Shown here one piece after another: positions 52,301 through 61,451 of a stretch of 64,000 nucleotides of DNA. Position numbers and translations under genes: made by a program. The stretch is from assembly GCA_964019335.1 (NCBI GenBank), contig OZ025648.1, positions 372,001-436,000 of the forward strand, given 5' to 3'. The first letter of the stretch is position 1, and each line of letters starts with the position of its first letter. The DNA comes from Diplonema japonicum (taxonomy: Eukaryota > Euglenozoa > Diplonemea > Diplonemida > Diplonemidae). A model generated the notes under the pieces. That model made no database searches and was not told where the DNA came from. It saw only the letters and a list, made by a program, of their open reading frames with translations.

Positions 52301-54115
52301 TTCCACAAAACCTTTTATCGTGTATGAGACATCACCGGCGAAGTGCTTCACGATGAAGGAGTCCTTGGCCAGCCTTTTTTTCTCGAAGAACTTGTGCTTT
52401 TCATATGAGGATGTAATCTCCGCGAGCCATTTTGCGTCTTCATCGGGATCGCCTTTGCTTAATGTCGACGAGGAATCGAGAAGCGAGAAAAGCCCCGGTT
52501 TGGGTTTCGAACTGATCACCAAATTAATACACTCTGTGTTGTCGGGGAATTTTACCTCGGTTACATCGACGCCTTCCGCACGGCATTCGTCCATGTCCTT
52601 GGCGAAGATGTGCTGGTTGTAGTTACCTTGGAGGACTTCGTTGGCGGTGTTGATGCACAGTTGCTCAAAACTGTTAACTTCGAAGTGTTCAAACCCGAAA
52701 ATGTCCAGCAACCCGATCCAACCTTCGTACTCCGGGACATCAAGTGCTTCGTTGCACTTGACGACCAACGACGAGAAGACCTGGTCGTAGATTCGTTTAA
52801 CAAACGCATCTCGCGAGTCCACTGCTTTTGATACGGAGAATTTCTTTTCCGATTTCTCCCCGCGGAGGAATATGATGGTCCGGACAAGCTCTTCACATAA
52901 TGTGGTTGGGTCTACAAATAGACATTTTGCTGCTTCAAGTGCGCTTGCCTTGCTCGTCGTGTTTAAAACACACCCGTCACCGCATTTTTCAAAAGAGATG
53001 TTTGAAAGATGTAGGACTCCGGCAAGCGTGGACCAGATTCCGGTGATGGAATGCTCGTCAATTCCAACCATCTTCATAGAGTCGCAGACCTCGTCGAAAT
53101 CTTCGCCAGAATTGAACTCATTGTTTGTCACGCATCCACCCGCGTTCAATGATTTGAACATGGTGTCGGAAGGACACGATGTCGCACCATATGTTCTTCC
53201 ATTCCCCCGAACAGCTAGGTACAATGAATGGTACACTCGCTCGCCTGGTCCTGCCGTGACGATTCGGGATTTCTCCAACAGGTATTTTGTGATGTTCGCG
53301 CCGACGATGGCGCCCTCCTCGGAGAATTTTATCTGCATGAATTTTCCGAATCTGCTGGAGTTGTCGTTGCGCGATGTTTTAGCGTTTCCAAACGCCTCCA
53401 AAAACGGCGACGCAGCCATGATCATGCTTCGAACGTCCTTTCCGTCTTCTTTTTCTTGCGTTCCAGACATTTTCGACGAAATCGCGGAGAGGTATTTCAA
53501 AACGATTTTCGACGCTTCGGTTTTTCCCGCACCAGACTCGCCGGAGACGAGAATGGTTTGGTCCTTCTTGTCCATGCGCAGCTCGTGATAGGTGTTATGC
53601 GCACACGCCCAGGAATGCGGTAGATTCTTTTGGATTGGGTAGTTTTCTTCGAGATACTTGTTCATATTGTCGTCTGTGTACCATGGGATCTTGTAGTTAA
53701 ACGGGTTCACGGCAACAACTATGGCACCTATGAAGGTGTAGATGATGTCGTTGAAGTATCTCTTCTTGATGCAGGACAGGAGAGTGGAGTCGTGGAGGAT
53801 GGTGAGCCTCAAGAGGTCGTGGGTGTCTTCGTACTCAGTTGAATAGACGACGTCTTCTCTCACGGAGAAAATGTTTTTTTCATTGTCGGGGATTTTCTCC
53901 ACGACGTCCTTCGGAACCGGGTCGGGCCAGCCGTCCGCCCATGGCCCGGAAGACAGAACTTGTGGCGCCCTCCCCTCTGGGGCCTGGCTGTTCCCTTCCT
54001 CCACCGCCTTGCATTTATAATATTTCTTCTTCGGGTCGAAGTCAACGACCTTGCCCCACAGCCAGCTGTCTTCCGGGTGTCTAAAGTAACATAATGAATC
54101 CGCAGGTAAAGGCAT
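49388..54115 (-). CDS. Myosin heavy chain with short divergent tail
   Basis: Five exons: 54115-51897, 50779-50704, 50640-50489, 50450-50321 and 50281-49388; introns 1117, 63, 38 and 39 nt; 1156 residues. The motor domain is complete: P-loop GESGAGKT (192-199), switch I NDNSSRFGKF (250-259), switch II DIFGFEHF (471-478), the actin-binding/relay region and HWIRCVKPH. The converter is split by intron 1 (LLQLYG|LDDKAKAQIG) and continues to VSRVFLKQEVYVKLE. One to two degenerate IQ-like motifs (IMAQATARVKITRLTMWRPV) lead to a short helical region and a Ser/Pro-rich tail of about 200 residues with no recognised cargo domain. Intron 1 is filled by a TIR element. The ATG lies just after a pyrimidine tract ending GTACACAG. 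The myosin class was not assigned. Confidence 0.93.
50790..50817 (+). repeat. Left terminal inverted repeat
   Basis: It begins TATATACCGGATTTGTAC. Next to it (50826-50842) lies a near-perfect palindrome AGTCCCAAATTGGGACT. It matches the reverse complement of 51852-51879 with one mismatch. Confidence 0.9.
50844..51656 (-). pseudogene. Coding remnant nested in the TIR element
   Basis: Three reading frames cover the remnant. First frame from 51656: MVSIFKTRYADALKAQIKK, then Val/Ala/Pro/Gly/Ser repeats of 10 residues. Second frame from about 51385: LEVDKRTKIMRPFIPAWSV to about 51044. Third frame to the stop at 50844: a basic stretch and a zinc-ribbon-like CPNCSATLKQVRKE..GWECAEC. A 34-nt GT-AG intron within the first frame change would join frames one and two (GTGGTT...TCACAG, about 51390-51423), but the second change is not explained. 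Either it is an intron-containing gene or a frameshifted remnant. No known transposase motif was recognised. Confidence 0.4.
51478..51552 (-). repeat. 30-bp coding tandem repeat in the element
   Basis: Two and a half to three copies of a 30-bp unit on the plus strand containing ACAGAAGCACCAGGC. The copies are nearly identical and translate on the minus strand to ASVPVSPVAAPG-type units. Confidence 0.8.
51751..51784 (+). repeat. Internal partial copy of the left element end
   Basis: ATTTGTATTGTTCTGTAAAA plus AGTCCCAAATTGAG matches 50800-50840 in the same orientation with a short deletion. With the right TIR 70-130 bp away it can form a hairpin. Confidence 0.75.
51852..51879 (-). repeat. Right terminal inverted repeat
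   Basis: Reverse complement of the left TIR with one mismatch (T for C). It ends 17 nt before the myosin intron donor, separated from it by a pure T-tract on the minus strand. Confidence 0.9.
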
Positions 54116-54316
54116 TCATCTGTGTACACTGAGTTGTGTGAAAGAAGGAAGGAACAAAAAAAAAATGGAGAAAAATACAGATTTGAGGCTACTACTACAA
54201 TTACAAGAAAGAAGTGGAAATAGAGAACAAAAAAGAAAAAAAAAGAGAAAGGTTTGCGATTTTTCTTTTTTGGTTGAGGTCAAAAAGTCGGGTTATCCCG
54301 CAGGTGAAAAAAAAAA

Positions 54317-54357
54317 CTCAAAGTACAGGACAAGCCCCCCGCTAGAGGGTCGCCCTA
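54317..54357 (-). repeat. tRNA-5'-half-like repeat, copy 1
   Basis: On the minus strand it reads TAGGGCGACCCTCTAGCG then CTTGTCCTGTACTTTGAG, followed by a T-run. A D-arm-like CCC/GGG stem precedes CTTGTCCTGTA, which resembles a tRNA anticodon-arm 5' half. No B box or acceptor 3' half follows. Confidence 0.5.
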
Positions 54358-54619
54358 TGGGATATGGGGTCTATCTGTTAATACTCCCCTTTTGGAGCAT
54401 TGCTTTCATCCCGATCGAAAATGGGCCTCCTGGAGAAGCCAATAGCTGCCTTCAAACCATCGGGATGGACCCCGTGTCGTACCCCGCAGCTATTTTTGCG
54501 GCGCTGGGTGGATTGGGGATCCTACACGTGCCCTGTCACTATTCTTTGAGCCTGCCGTCGGGGTTTTCCCCTGTCAGTCATGGATCGCGTCTGCGCTAAG
54601 AACATCGGTTGCAATAAAA

Positions 54620-54712
54620 ACTCGATAAAATTTCAGTGTGCATGGGGGTGCTCACTGTTCAGGTAGAAATTCACACTAATTGGTCACCGTTCTGCGGTTG
54701 CTGTCTGGTGCC
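54620..54712 (+). repeat. Dispersed repeat B, long form
   Basis: It matches 25173-25233 at both ends but has 30 extra nt (TGTGCATGGGGGTGCTCACT and the following bases through GGTAG) between ATTTCAG and AAATTCACAC. The extra block ends with TTCAGGTAG, so it is bounded by repeated TTCAG. Confidence 0.8.
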
Positions 54713-54781
54713 TGCGGTGGCTGTTTGTCACGATGAGATGGACGGCGTCATAAAAAAAAAAAAAAAAAGCTAGAAAACAAA

Positions 54782-54830
54782 CTCAAATTACAGGACAAGC
54801 ACTCTGCTAGCGCGCTAGAGCGCCGCCCTA
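54782..54830 (-). repeat. tRNA-5'-half-like repeat, copy 2
   Basis: On the minus strand it reads TAGGGCGGCGCTCTAGCG, CGCTAGCAGAG, then TGCTTGTCCTGTAATTTGAG. CTCT/AGAG gives a 4-bp D-stem. It differs from copy 1 in the D-arm in a way that keeps pairing, and shares CTTGTCCTGTA and TTTGAG. Confidence 0.5.
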
Positions 54831-54839
54831 CAACAACAA

Positions 54840-54878
<39 letters not shown>

Positions 54879-54986
54879 AAAGCTGCCCTTCCCCGACTTT
54901 TCTTTTTTTGCCATTTACAAAAAAATAAAAAAAATAAAAATAAAAAAACTTCTATCAATTTTTATATTTTTTATCGTCATCCACGT

Positions 54987-57671
54987 TCACACAGACGGCG
55001 TCGTCGATGCAGGTGCGGGTACTTCTTTCCCAGCAGATTTCTGTGCGTCCGAAGATTTTCTGGAAGACGGCAACAAACCATCAGGCAGTTCTTTGTTAAG
55101 AGGTGCGACAAGGCTCGATTCTATACCCGGCAAAGGTAGAACCCCCTCATCCTTTTTATCTTTGTCAGACGAAGAAGAGGAAGACCGCCCAGACTGCACT
55201 TCGCTCAAACCACCATCGGGCGCAATGCTTCGATACTGATTGTATAAATCCTCGACAACCGACGCTTCTTCACAAAGCCGTTTCAAACTACCGAGCACGC
55301 CTTCTGGGTTCCTTGGTAGGTACACTTTACTGTCCAAGCCTTGCTCCGCAAAATAAACGTAAAACCCCGTTCCGTCCATGGCCAGCATGATCCGTTTCTT
55401 AGTGGAGAAGCGAACAGACGTTCCGGAAATCGAGTATTGAACAGCAGTGTTGATATTTTTACCAACTAACCCAAAGGAAACTGTTTTATGAGGGTGATAG
55501 ACAGGAGGGACATTACCAGGCACTACGTATTCTACATTATTTATGGATGTTGGTACAAAAGACCGGTGTCGAGATGGGGTGGTGTGTATGGTGTTGATAG
55601 CAGGGTGGACCGAGACGGATGGTTCCGGGCCGTCTCGTGTGTTCCACAGCCAGATTGATGAAGGGTTTGCAGCATGTTGATGCGGGCCCGACGAATGAAG
55701 CAGAACTTCGCCGTGTCTTGTCGCCACCACCCAGTGCATGTTTGACGACATTAATGTGAATTCACCATCGGTAGTGGCGTACACCGGAAGATTCTCCTCT
55801 ACCGCTGTCACCTTCACAAATCTTTTTCTATAGGTCAAACCCTTCTCTAAAAACCCGTGAACAGCGTATGATGATACATCGGTGCTCATGTTTTCCATGA
55901 CCATTGCTTCAAGCCACTTTAAATCACCCCGTGTGACCTGCATTGGGTATTTAACGTACAAACGGGCAAGAAGCTCTCTAGGCCCATCGCGTGTCCCATA
56001 ACATCGTTCCACCAGATCGTCGACAGCTTGCAGACCCCCGGGGTTTGTAAACAGATAGAACTGGCTCAGCAAGCTTTTGAACTGAGTCTTGTTGTTTGGT
56101 TTTACCTCCACTGAATTGTTTTTTTCGGAGGGAGCGGGGGATTCTTCGTTCGTGACGCCTTCTCCACGAGATAGTTTAAACGATCTTATCACCTCGTTCC
56201 TCGGGTCCGTTACGGTGTACGCACCATCACCCATGTCCTCTATCCTGAATTTGTCCAAGACAGAATCGATAGGTTTGTTGTACCTCCCGCGGAGGGGTAC
56301 TGATTCTTTATCAAGAATCGGTAAGTTGAAAGACCCTCCTTTGTGCGGTTCCAGGTATCTGAAATGGTTCAGAACATGCGAGGGTTCGAAATCGTCCAAC
56401 ATAACCAAATGAACCGGGAGCAAATCGTGGAATCCGTGCGTGGGGCCGAAATCCACTGTAACCAGGCTTTCATTGAAACTGTGAATACGGCCTGTCAAAC
56501 CGAGTAAAGAGAACGGGGCAAGCTGTGAGGTACGGACGTCGTTAAAATCGGAGTGAGCGACGATTTCAAGATTCTCGGGGGGGATGAAGAATGTCTTCCA
56601 AGCATGCGGGAATTGAACCGCGATTTTGTTTTCGTTTGAAAACTCACCGAAACCCGCCATTTCTCCTCTTGTGCCGTCTTGCTGGTAGGGAAAACCTTTG
56701 CAGATAACAACAGGCTTGATGCCTCTCCTTACCGACGTTTCTTCAGGTTCGAATACCGTCCGAGCTTCTGTGTCCTTCGGAGCAAATGTCAAAGCTACCT
56801 TTTCAGAGCTTGCTGATAAATTTCTTTGTATGTCGGAGAATGTGCTCACCTCGCCACCGTTCACGTGGGTGATATCACGGTTTGTGTAATCTCTCGCAGG
56901 GCTGTCGTTTCCGGCCGATATTACCTTCATGTCTTCAATCATTAAACCGTACGCCTCCTCCGGTTTCTTAACCAACGTGATGGTGGTGGAACCGTTCGCC
57001 TCGTGCGGGTCGACCTCGTTCTTTAAAAGCGGGTGGCCTTGTTCTGTCACGGCAGGTGGTTCATCGGTAGTTGCCTTGTTTCCAAGCATGCTGCGGTACA
57101 ATGCAAAACACGCTTCCAGCACCATGTGAAATACCATTGTGAGCAGTGTGATTACTAATATCCGTTGTTCCTGCCATTTTTCGTTCCAGTTAGTCGTGTT
57201 AATGATAACGATGAAGCAGCAAAGAAAGTAATAAAAGACAACCCATGCCATGCACAGACGCAAGTACTTTGACCGACGTAAGCGTAGAATAGTTGTGGTG
57301 GTGAACATGGCGAGGAAAGAGGCGAGAACAGCGCCTAGCAGGCATTCCAGAGTGGAGTCTGTGTTAGACCATGTTGACGACGCTGAGGATTTTGCGTTGC
57401 CCCACATTAGACCTGATGTTAAGAACGCGCTGCCCGGGACTGACAGAAGGGAAAGCAAGCCGATTACTCTCCACGTGCTTTGTCCCGTTATTCCCATCAT
57501 CCATGTGCTGGACCTTTGTTCTTCATCGAGATCTGGATCGGTGCGGAACAGTTCGCCTTCTTCCATGTACGCAAAGCAGAAACCAACACTTACCGCCACA
57601 GCCCATACTCCTGTGGTTACCCCAACTGCCAAACAGGCAAAGCAGGAAACCCCGGATACTAGGTCGGTCAT
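54987..57671 (-). CDS. Five-TM membrane protein with PDZ-like domain, unknown
   Basis: An 894-residue, intronless protein. Five hydrophobic helices fall in the first 195 residues (about 5-35, 68-92, 108-131, 135-160 and 168-193), with an acidic loop after the first. A cytosolic region follows. At about 235-300 the pattern EEAYGLMIEDMKVISAGNDSPARDY...DITHVNGGEVSTFSDIQ resembles a PDZ domain. The middle (about 310-470) contains beta-rich segments such as GLTGRIHSFNESLVTVDFGP, which looks KOW/Tudor-like but was not assigned. The tail is Ser/Lys/Pro-rich. A membrane scaffold or receptor is plausible. I do not recognise the family. Confidence 0.8.
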   Translation of the reverse strand: MTDLVSGVSCFACLAVGVTTGVWAVAVSVGFCFAYMEEGELFRTDPDLDEEQRSSTWMMGITGQSTWRVIGLLSLLSVPGSAFLTSGLMWGNAKSSASSTWSNTDSTLECLLGAVLASFLAMFTTTTILRLRRSKYLRLCMAWVVFYYFLCCFIVIINTTNWNEKWQEQRILVITLLTMVFHMVLEACFALYRSMLGNKATTDEPPAVTEQGHPLLKNEVDPHEANGSTTITLVKKPEEAYGLMIEDMKVISAGNDSPARDYTNRDITHVNGGEVSTFSDIQRNLSASSEKVALTFAPKDTEARTVFEPEETSVRRGIKPVVICKGFPYQQDGTRGEMAGFGEFSNENKIAVQFPHAWKTFFIPPENLEIVAHSDFNDVRTSQLAPFSLLGLTGRIHSFNESLVTVDFGPTHGFHDLLPVHLVMLDDFEPSHVLNHFRYLEPHKGGSFNLPILDKESVPLRGRYNKPIDSVLDKFRIEDMGDGAYTVTDPRNEVIRSFKLSRGEGVTNEESPAPSEKNNSVEVKPNNKTQFKSLLSQFYLFTNPGGLQAVDDLVERCYGTRDGPRELLARLYVKYPMQVTRGDLKWLEAMVMENMSTDVSSYAVHGFLEKGLTYRKRFVKVTAVEENLPVYATTDGEFTLMSSNMHWVVATRHGEVLLHSSGPHQHAANPSSIWLWNTRDGPEPSVSVHPAINTIHTTPSRHRSFVPTSINNVEYVVPGNVPPVYHPHKTVSFGLVGKNINTAVQYSISGTSVRFSTKKRIMLAMDGTGFYVYFAEQGLDSKVYLPRNPEGVLGSLKRLCEEASVVEDLYNQYRSIAPDGGLSEVQSGRSSSSSSDKDKKDEGVLPLPGIESSLVAPLNKELPDGLLPSSRKSSDAQKSAGKEVPAPASTTPSV

Positions 57672-59764
57672 TGTTTCATTTTTTTTTTTTTTTTTTTTCC
57701 TTCCCGCGCTGTTGTGTGTCGCTGTGATACGTGCGGAAGTTGTTTAAATTTAAAAAAAAAAAAAAAAAAGAGAGAGAAAGAACAAAAAAAAAAATGAAAG
57801 AAGCAAATGACATTTATAACCTGGAAGTGAAGAGTAAAAGAGAGAGTGGAGGGGGGTGGGTAAATCGTTTTTTTTTGTTCTTCTTTTATTTAATTTTGTT
57901 TTCTTTCTTTCTGCTGTTTCATTCTGCTTAGTCGTTTTTTTTCTTTTTTTTTTCTTTTTTTTTTTTAAGTCTCGGAATATATATAAAATCGAAAGTTAAC
58001 AGCTATGTGCTTTCTTTCTTCTTTTTTTTTCGCTTTTTTTTTCCCTTCTGTTTCTTAATTAAAGACCGCAAAGCGCAGCACTTTTCCCTTAAGAAACATG
58101 TGAATTAAAGCTTCTGGTGTTCTCTGCCAGTGAAACGCACAACTATAAAAAAAACTTTAAAAAATAAATAGAAGTAGCAAGAAACCCAGTGGGATAGATG
58201 GGCTGGTTTTTTTTTTTTTTTTTTTTTCAAGTAAAGGGGCTTCTTCTTTTTTTTTTTTTCCCCCTTCCCTTCCCGAGGGAAGAAAGAAGGTTTGGTGCTG
58301 GAAAATAAATATAAAAAGAGAATTTTTTTCTTCCTATGTGAACCTGGGGGGGGGGGGGGGGGGCAGGAACACTTGGCCAGGGCTTTTTTTTTTTCTTTGG
58401 GAAAAAAAAAAGAGGGCAAGTTTGGAAAATTATTTAAAGTTTTATTTTTCTTTAGTAAAATTTACAAAAAAAAAAAAAAAAAAAATACGCATAATTAAAA
58501 AATATCAACATGCATTTGTTAACGAATATGGTGGAAAGAAAAAGGGGGTAAAAAAAAGAGAGGGAAAAAAAAAGAAGAAAGTTACTACACACGCAAGAGG
58601 AAAAGTTCCACTAGGCTTCGTAAACAAACTCTTTTTTTTTCTCCTTTTTTTTTACTTTTCACATGTAGCTATTTTTTTTCTTTATATTTTCTTTTCGCAC
58701 CAAGATTTCTCGTTGCTGTATTTTGGCATTTGATACAAAAAAATTCCTCACTTGTCGTCAAATCTCCAGGTTATCATCAGTTCTTCTTTCTTTTTTTTTT
58801 TTTTTTTTTAAGTTCTAACAGTGAACAGGGGGAAAGGGAGAGAAAACAAAAAAGAAAACGGGAAAGGGAAAAGGAGGCGGGAAAGAAAGGTGAAAGGCCG
58901 CCAAATGCGCCCTGCAAAGGAAGGTGAGAAAACAAAAAAAAAAAAAAAAAAAAGGGAGAAAAGAACAAAAAGGTTAGATTTTTAGGGGCGTGGGCAAATC
59001 AAGGAAAAAGAAAGTAAGGAAAAAAGGAAATAATAAAAAAAGGGGTTTTTTGTTATACTATGCTATGTCCTAATAATAGGTCATGCTTTGGGGGGGGGTT
59101 TTTTTTAATTTCTTTTCCTAGAATAAAAAAAAAATCATAAGTTTCCTAGTTTTGGTTTTGCCTTGTACAGTGGGGAGGGGAAAGCAATGCCTCAAAAAAA
59201 AAATCGAGACACACGCAAAAAAAAAAAAAGGGAAAAAAAAAAACAGTTGAAGAAATCTTTTTTCTTTTTTTTTTCTCCCCGTTTTAGAGTTTTTTTTTCT
59301 CCTTAAAGAAAATACGGGGTTTGGCGTTTTGGGCGCAAAAAAAAAAAAAAAGAGAGAGGTGAAGCATTAGTAATTTTTTAAAAAAAAAAGAAAAAAGAAA
59401 AAAAAAGGCTGGCTTTGAATGATTCTTTTGATAATTAATAAGAAGTGAACAAATAAAATAAAAGAATTGATTTTGTTTTTGACTTCAAGGTGCCACAAGC
59501 CAAACGGTGCTCAGTTATACCACATACACCATGAAGAAACAATGGCGCGACGGGAGTACTTGTCGCCGAATGACGATAGGGGCGAGCTTCTTACCTGTGT
59601 GCAGTCACCTCAGACATGGTGGCCTGGCCCCTTTCCTCGCTGGAGGAAGGAGGCATCATGAAACGATTAGTAAAAAGGGGAGGTGTCGTGACCCACCTTG
59701 ACCGGCCTAAGGTCTTACTGCCCCGTTGGGAAATAAAAAAAAAAAAAATTGTTGATTGCAACTC

Positions 59765-59809
59765 CATTTTGTAGTGTTCTTCCCTTGGTGCTTTCACACC
59801 AGGAAGATG
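59765..59809 (-). repeat. 45-bp hairpin segment, copy A
   Basis: On the minus strand: CTTCCTGGTGTGAAAGCACC, AAGGGAAG, then CACTACAAAATG. TGGTG pairs with CACCA and CTTCC with GGAAG. The similar copy at 59896-59938 keeps the stem with a different loop. Confidence 0.7.
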
Positions 59810-59823
59810 CCAGAATAGTTTCT

Positions 59824-59826
<3 letters not shown>

Positions 59827-59870
<44 letters not shown>
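59827..59870 (+). repeat. 44-nt T-run
   Basis: An almost pure T homopolymer of about 44 nt between two copies of a hairpin segment. Confidence 0.9.
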
Positions 59871-59895
59871 CTCTCTTCCTCTCTCGGCGGACTTG

Positions 59896-59938
59896 CATTT
59901 TGTAGTGCTTCCCTTGGTGCTTGAACGCACCAGGATGA
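59896..59938 (-). repeat. 45-bp hairpin segment, copy B
   Basis: On the minus strand: ATCCTGGTGCGTTCAAGCAC, CAAGGGAAG, then CACTACAAAATG. Stem TGGTGC/GCACCA with loop GTTCAA. It is the same unit as copy A with 3-nt length differences. Confidence 0.7.
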
Positions 59939-60573
59939 TTTTAAAAATACTAATGCCCTGCCCTTTATTCTTTTTATTATTATTATTTTCTTTTATTTTC
60001 TTTTTCCCTCTTTTGGTTGGGGTGTGCACACGCCGTAGATTTGCTGTTACACAATACAGATGTCTGGGGAAGACTCAGTCATCCTCTTCTTTTTTTTGTA
60101 GTATTTTCTTTTACCCTTCTTCAATCTTCATGAAAAGAGGGGGACAAAATACTACATAAAAAAAAAAAGAAGATGAAAACACATCGAGAAAAAGCCAAAG
60201 AAAAAGAGAAAAAAAAAAATGATGTAGCTAAAAGAAGTACACAAGAACAAATAACTTTTTTTTTTGTTGTTTAAATTTTTTAGAATAAAAATCAGTTGAT
60301 AAGAAGGGGAGAAGGAGATGCTTGCCAGTTCTCTTCTTTTTTTTTTTTGTTTTATTTTTTTTAAATTTGCTTCCACCCTAAAGTTGTCTCTCCTTTCAAG
60401 AGAGCAAGAAAGCCATCACTTAATCTTTTTTTAAAAAAAAAATCTTCTGTTTTCGTTGTATTTTCCCCCCCATCTCCCTCTTTTTTTTTTTCTTCTTTCT
60501 TTCCGAAAAGGGGCGAACTTCGCCTCGCAACTACAGAAAGAAAGCTAACGGGGGAAATGCAAAAAAAAAAAAG

Positions 60574-60604
<31 letters not shown>

Positions 60605-60605
<1 letters not shown>

Positions 60606-60814
60606 CAGACGCTCTCCTCCGCATCATCGTTCACAGGCTCATTCCTGCTTTTGTTGTTTTGTGCCATTTTCTTCTTCCTAATGTCTTGCTCCTGCTTTAC
60701 TGCATGGAACTCACCTGTCTTGCAGGCCCAAGCAATGATCCCAAGAGCAATAAAAAACAATAAGACGGCAATTGAGATAACAATCACGAAGGTGTTTCTG
60801 GCCACGTCGGACAT
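60605..60814 (-). CDS. 69-residue single-pass membrane protein
   Basis: MSDVARNT is followed by one strong transmembrane helix (about 9-30, FVIVISIAVLLFFIALGIIAW), then a Cys, a charged Lys/Gln/Asn region and an acidic C-terminus (NDDAEESV). The start directly follows a long A-run, as at several neighbouring genes, and the ORF has balanced codon use in an AT-rich setting, which supports a real gene. Cytosolic tail orientation is likely given the basic residues after the helix (positive-inside). It could be a small organelle-membrane or complex subunit. The family is not recognised. Confidence 0.6.
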
Positions 60815-60877
60815 TTTTTTTTTTTTTTTTTTTTTTTTTTCGAGGGGAAAAAAAAGGCTAAGAGTAAACCTGTGTTT

Positions 60878-60902
60878 ATTATTATTATTATTATTATTAT
60901 TA
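60878..60902 (+). repeat. (TTA)n microsatellite
   Basis: About eight ATT/TTA units in the spacer between the small membrane protein and the FAS1 gene. Confidence 0.85.
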
Positions 60903-61009
60903 TTTTTTTTTTGTCATGAGAAACATGAACAGCAAATAAATCAATAATAAAAAATAAAAATAAAAATAAAAAAACCTACAACTATAACAATACAAAATAA
61001 AAAAAAATA

Positions 61010-61418
61010 CTAAACAGATAGAGGTCCACTCCTCCTACCACCCCGACCTCGCGGGGGGCGTGTTTTCTTTGGGCTGTTCGAATGCAGGGAATACGGAGAC
61101 ACTGCTATGTCCCCTGACAATGGCTTGGCCTCAAACAACACAACTTCCTCTGGCTGCGTGTGCACTGGTGTGTCTGGGAAGGTGCCTGCGACCAAAGACA
61201 CAGTCTTTTCCTCAATTTCCAACTTGCTCTTTTTCGTCTTCTTGTTGCGGAGAAGCATCAGCACCGCGAAACCACAGCACAGCACCCCACATACAATTAA
61301 AACGGCAACCCACCACTGGCTGTTGCTGCTTGACGACCCTTGCGTGTCCCCTTCGTCCGTGTTGTTCCCGGCGCTTTGCTGGGTGGTCGGTGTCGGTGTT
61401 CTGCGTTACATTTGAGGG

Positions 61419-61451
<33 letters not shown>

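Larger units (their letters stand above)
54116..54986. other. Spacer with repeats and a GC-balanced non-coding patch
   Basis: No gene is convincing. It holds two tRNA-5'-half-like repeats (54317-54357 and 54782-54830), the long form of repeat B (54620-54712) and a GC-balanced patch at about 54340-54600. A plus-strand ORF over the patch lacks a recognisable protein. An A-run of about 36 nt follows at 54841-54877. Confidence 0.75.
57672..60604. other. 2.9-kb intergenic region
   Basis: This is the longest gene-free stretch. Most of it is A-, T- and G-run sequence (a G-run at about 58346-58363). A GC-balanced patch at about 59480-59730 has no recognisable product. Two imperfect copies of a 45-bp hairpin-forming segment (59765-59809 and 59896-59938) flank a 44-nt T-run. 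Nothing else was seen. Confidence 0.7.

Noticed and set aside
54317-54830. Intact tRNA genes
   Set aside because: Only a 5' half is recognisable; there is no B box, no 3' acceptor strand, and the anticodon stem does not pair.
59749-60159. 136-codon plus-strand ORF with a poly-Phe stretch
   Set aside because: It is driven by the T-run and lacks a recognisable protein; the hairpin duplication better explains the region.
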